Positions 61,796 through 64,000 of a stretch of 64,000 nt of DNA are shown here, piece after piece (position 1 is the stretch's first letter; the number at the start of each line of letters is the position of its first letter). The position numbers and the translations under genes were made by a program. The DNA is taken from NCBI GenBank assembly GCA_051870755.1, contig JBJECE010000003.1:17071-81070 (forward strand), written 5' to 3'. The notes beneath the pieces are model-generated. The model was given only the letters and a program-made list of their open reading frames with translations. It did no database searches and had not been told where the DNA came from. This DNA comes from W0P28-013 sp051870755. GTDB taxonomy: Bacteria; Bacteroidota; Bacteroidia; Bacteroidales; Paludibacteraceae.

Positions 61796-63604
61796 TTATT
61801 GTTCGTTGCTCAAAACTTTGAATTCGACACGGCGATTGCGTTCGCGGTTTTCGTCGGAATCGTTAGGTACTAACGGTCGGCGTTTGCCGTATCCGATGGT
61901 GTGAATGCGCTGCGGATGTATGCCGGCTTTGATAAGGTATCGCGCTACCGATTCGCCGCGTAGCGCTGATAGACGGTCGTTGTAGGCGTCGGAGCCGCGG
62001 TCGTCGGTGTGCGCCGATACTTCAATCTCCATCGTTGGGTTTTCCACCATCAGCAGACGCACTTTTTCCAATTCGTCGAACGATGTCTCCGATAGCAAAT
62101 ACGAGTTGTAGGCGAATTGTATGTTGCGCAGTTGTACGACCATATCTTTTTTTAACGGATGCAGTGCTACGACTATGTGCTGTATGGTGTCGGCAGCAGT
62201 AACGAAGGTGGTGTCGGCAAAGAAGTAGCCCCGCACCATACACGATAGGCTGCATACTTGTTGTTGGCGCAGATAGGTTTCGCCGGTGATGCTGCCTTGC
62301 AGTGTTTCGCCGGTTTCGGCATCGCGCAGGGTAACGCATACATGGGTCATTTTGGGCTGCATCGTAATGTCGAACTCCGATTGCGCAAAACGAATCGGTT
62401 TGCCGGTCGATAGGTCGATGGCGTAATCGTAGTAGCCGCGCTTGCTGCAAACGACGCGATAGTTGTTGTTCAGAGGCAGCGTGAGGTGGATATGTCCGAG
62501 ACTGTCGATTGCATGTTTTGCTGACGATAATTGTTGCTCGGTAACGGGGTGTAGAATCGATACGCGGTCGATGACGAGTGGTGTGCGTTCTTTGGCATCG
62601 TACACGCCGATGGTCAGATTCAACTGTTTGGAAAGGGCAATGTCGGCGTGGTTTTCGTCGGTGATGTAGTAGTGCGAATAGTTGGGCGCACTGCAATCGA
62701 TTCTGTACTCGCGCTTTTGTGGCAGGGCTATTCTGAAACGGCCTGTCGCCGGATGTGTGTGCGCTGTGAATAGTCGCTGCGCAGTCAGTGCGTCGTACAC
62801 ATCGACGGTGCCCTGAATGGCGCGTTGGGTCTGCTCGTCCACAATTCGGCCTGTCAATACACGGTATGGTTTGGCTTTGGCTGCTTTCGGCAACGGAATG
62901 GCAACCGGACGGTATGTCGTGTCTTTCCGTTGGCATATTTGTTCGGTTACTTGTAGAATTGAGTCGTTTTCCGACAGCAGGCATCCGCCGTATAGCGAAC
63001 GATTGTCGGCCGAAAGCATCGGCTGCGGAATCAACCAATTGTTGGCGTCTATTTTTCGGGTGTAGTAGAGTGCGTAGTGCCCATCGCGGTGCGAGGTTTG
63101 TGTCCATCGCGAAAACAATAACGTTTCGCCATCGGGCAGCATCAGTGGCGCAATGTCGTTGTCGGACGATATGATGATGGGATCGCCGGCCTGCCATTGT
63201 TGGTCGCGCAAGGTGGCGCAAGTTATCTGCCGCGTTACGATGGTCTGCTTGCCTTGGCGGCGTGTGCGTTCGATTACATAATATAGATGCTCGCCGTCGG
63301 GTGCAATGGTCGGCCATAAATAGTGTACCGAATCGTTGGCCGGCGTGTCGAATAGCGGCGCCGGTTCGCTCCACATGGCCCTCTGATTGGTAACGACGTA
63401 GAGTCGGTATGTGCTTTGTTGAGGTGCCCGCGCAGACATGAATAATTGCAACGAATCGTATGCCAACGATTGATGTTGTACCGCCCAGCCTTGTCGCGTG
63501 AGATGCGCAAGTTGAGTGTTGCCGTGTACATCGTACACTTGTCCGTGTGCCACGATGGTCAGGCAGCAAAAACACAAAGTCAGATAAATAGTAACCGCAC
63601 GCAT
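61796..63604 (-). CDS. PorE-like OmpA-family protein (beta-propeller, CRD, OmpA C-terminal domain)
   Basis: 602 residues with a signal peptide (residues 1-21). Residues 25-255 look like a WD40/PD40-type propeller (LWPTIAPDGEHLYYVIERT, IAPLMLPDGETLLFSRW). Residues 270-460 carry two or more carboxypeptidase-regulatory-like units (GRIVDEQTQRAIQGTVDVYD, VTLRDAETGETLQGSITGE). The last 115 residues are an OmpA peptidoglycan-binding domain (IEVSAHTDDRGSDAYNDRLSALRGESVARYLI...GYGKRRPL). This matches PorE, a peptidoglycan-anchored type IX secretion component, minus its TPR part. The assignment is by architecture only. Confidence 0.75.
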   Translation of the reverse strand: MRAVTIYLTLCFCCLTIVAHGQVYDVHGNTQLAHLTRQGWAVQHQSLAYDSLQLFMSARAPQQSTYRLYVVTNQRAMWSEPAPLFDTPANDSVHYLWPTIAPDGEHLYYVIERTRRQGKQTIVTRQITCATLRDQQWQAGDPIIISSDNDIAPLMLPDGETLLFSRWTQTSHRDGHYALYYTRKIDANNWLIPQPMLSADNRSLYGGCLLSENDSILQVTEQICQRKDTTYRPVAIPLPKAAKAKPYRVLTGRIVDEQTQRAIQGTVDVYDALTAQRLFTAHTHPATGRFRIALPQKREYRIDCSAPNYSHYYITDENHADIALSKQLNLTIGVYDAKERTPLVIDRVSILHPVTEQQLSSAKHAIDSLGHIHLTLPLNNNYRVVCSKRGYYDYAIDLSTGKPIRFAQSEFDITMQPKMTHVCVTLRDAETGETLQGSITGETYLRQQQVCSLSCMVRGYFFADTTFVTAADTIQHIVVALHPLKKDMVVQLRNIQFAYNSYLLSETSFDELEKVRLLMVENPTMEIEVSAHTDDRGSDAYNDRLSALRGESVARYLIKAGIHPQRIHTIGYGKRRPLVPNDSDENRERNRRVEFKVLSNEQ

Positions 63605-63644
63605 AATAGTCCGAAATAAGTGGTTCGATTTGTAAAAATCGATG

Positions 63645-63675
63645 CAAATTTATAAAAAAATCTACATATATTCAA
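63645..63675 (-). promoter_or_regulatory. Promoter of the PorE-like operon
   Basis: Minus strand -7 TAAATTTG (63645-63652) and -33 TTG (63673-63675), spacer 20, 40 bases before the ATG. Confidence 0.7.
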
Positions 63676-63694
63676 TTTTTCGTCAAACAATCGG

Positions 63695-63736
63695 CAAAAT
63701 TTGAAATTATAATATCAAAATTTGAAACTATAATAT
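63695..63736. repeat. Two tandem 21-bp direct repeats upstream of the amylase gene
   Basis: Copies at 63695-63715 and 63716-63736 begin CAAAATTTGAAA and end ATAATAT; they differ at one base. The 21-bp period is two helical turns, and the pair ends about 24 bases before the amylase -7 box, a fitting place for an activator. Confidence 0.75.
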
Positions 63737-63759
63737 ATGGTGTAATGAAAAATATTTGG

Positions 63760-63767
63760 TACATTTG
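63760..63767 (+). promoter_or_regulatory. -7 element of the amylase gene
   Basis: TACATTTG, 20 bases before the ATG; the -33 region is occupied by the end of the tandem repeats. Confidence 0.6.
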
Positions 63768-63787
63768 CACAAAAAATATATTGACTT

Positions 63788-64000
63788 ATGAGAATGCGCA
63801 TTTTTTGTACTGTCGTTTGTTGCTGGTTGTGTGTGTTAGTCGGCCTGGCCGACACCTTCGACTGGCGGCGGGCGAATGTCTATTTCGTCATCACCGACCG
63901 TTTCTGCAACGGCGACCCGAGCAACGACCAACAATACGGTCGGCAGAACGACTACGGCTCGGAGCGGCTGAATGCCGCCACGTTCCACGGCGGGGACATA
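63788..64000 (+). CDS. Secreted GH13 alpha-amylase, SusA-like (3'-truncated)
   Basis: Only the first 71 codons are inside the window. A short signal peptide (MRMRIFCTVVCCWLCVLVGLA) leads into VYFVITDRFCNGDPSND and FHGGDI, the first beta-strand and calcium-site region of GH13 alpha-amylases. It would cleave starch or maltodextrin in the periplasm. The tandem repeats upstream suggest control by a maltose-type regulator. The family call rests on the N-terminus only. Confidence 0.8.
   Translation, partial: MRMRIFCTVVCCWLCVLVGLADTFDWRRANVYFVITDRFCNGDPSNDQQYGRQNDYGSERLNAATFHGGDI

Noticed and set aside
1..64000. CRISPR array, insertion sequence, prophage or integron
   Set aside because: No spaced direct-repeat series, transposase, recombinase, reverse transcriptase or phage structural gene was seen on either strand.

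Overview
The window reads as a chromosomal segment of a member of the Bacteroidota, most likely order Bacteroidales. Three things point there. Most transcription units start with the -33 TTTG/TTG and -7 TAnnTTTG promoter pair typical of the phylum, and Shine-Dalgarno sites are nearly absent. The first gene is the type IX secretion protein SprA. The rest of the gene set (membrane LytTR regulator, PspC/GIN protein, PorE-like OmpA protein, SusA-like amylase) is also typical. No rRNA, tRNA, CRISPR array, insertion sequence or prophage was found.

Layout. 1-4.1 kb: 3' part of sprA. 4.2-6.5 kb: a PTPS/QueD-like protein, rubrerythrin and divergent oxyR, with a near-consensus OxyR operator between the last two. 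6.6-10.5 kb: ribosomal protein S1 and the GTPase TypA/BipA. 10.6-11.8 kb: a structured RNA or leader and a lipoprotein. 11.9-15.1 kb: an lrp/TPR/dedA/aroE operon read leftward. 15.4-19.6 kb: a sugar nucleotidyltransferase and galE, then panD, pheS and a Crp/Fnr regulator. 19.8-21.7 kb: padR and pspC. 22-29.7 kb: a rightward run of envelope and housekeeping genes (Wzz-like protein, GH10-like hydrolase, M16 protease, O-methyltransferase, thioesterase, endonuclease IV, FKBP lipoprotein, beta-barrel). 29.8-32.3 kb: trxB and a flippase. 32.5-39.6 kb: a type I restriction-modification locus. 39.9-45.5 kb: rmlD, a carotenoid-type oxidoreductase, a patatin and PBP1A. 45.5-48 kb: an AT-rich type II restriction-modification cassette behind a highly structured RNA leader. 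48-53.4 kb: a LytTR regulator, an SGNH hydrolase, an OPT transporter and DnaB. 53.6-60.3 kb: a TetR-controlled RND efflux operon. 60.5-63.6 kb: a PorE-like OmpA protein and a partner. The end: the start of a GH13 amylase.

Two spots stand out. (1) hsdS of the type I system is split by an (AG)9 tract lying between its two target-recognition domains. The reading frame shows that one copy number in three gives a 420-421 aa fused HsdS, while the present count gives two overlapping halves, so specificity is probably phase-variable. (2) Ahead of the type II cassette lies a strong promoter covered by a perfect 20-bp palindrome. It is followed by about 190 nt with two nested long-range stems enclosing three local hairpins, and by a 36-codon upstream ORF that ends exactly at a GTG in frame with the nuclease. 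I do not recognise this RNA. A second structured RNA candidate, rod-like and about 245 nt long, sits between typA and the lipoprotein gene.

Gene starts were chosen from signal peptides, family N-termini, ATGA overlaps and promoter position. Products are inferred from protein motifs recognised by eye; no database search was run.
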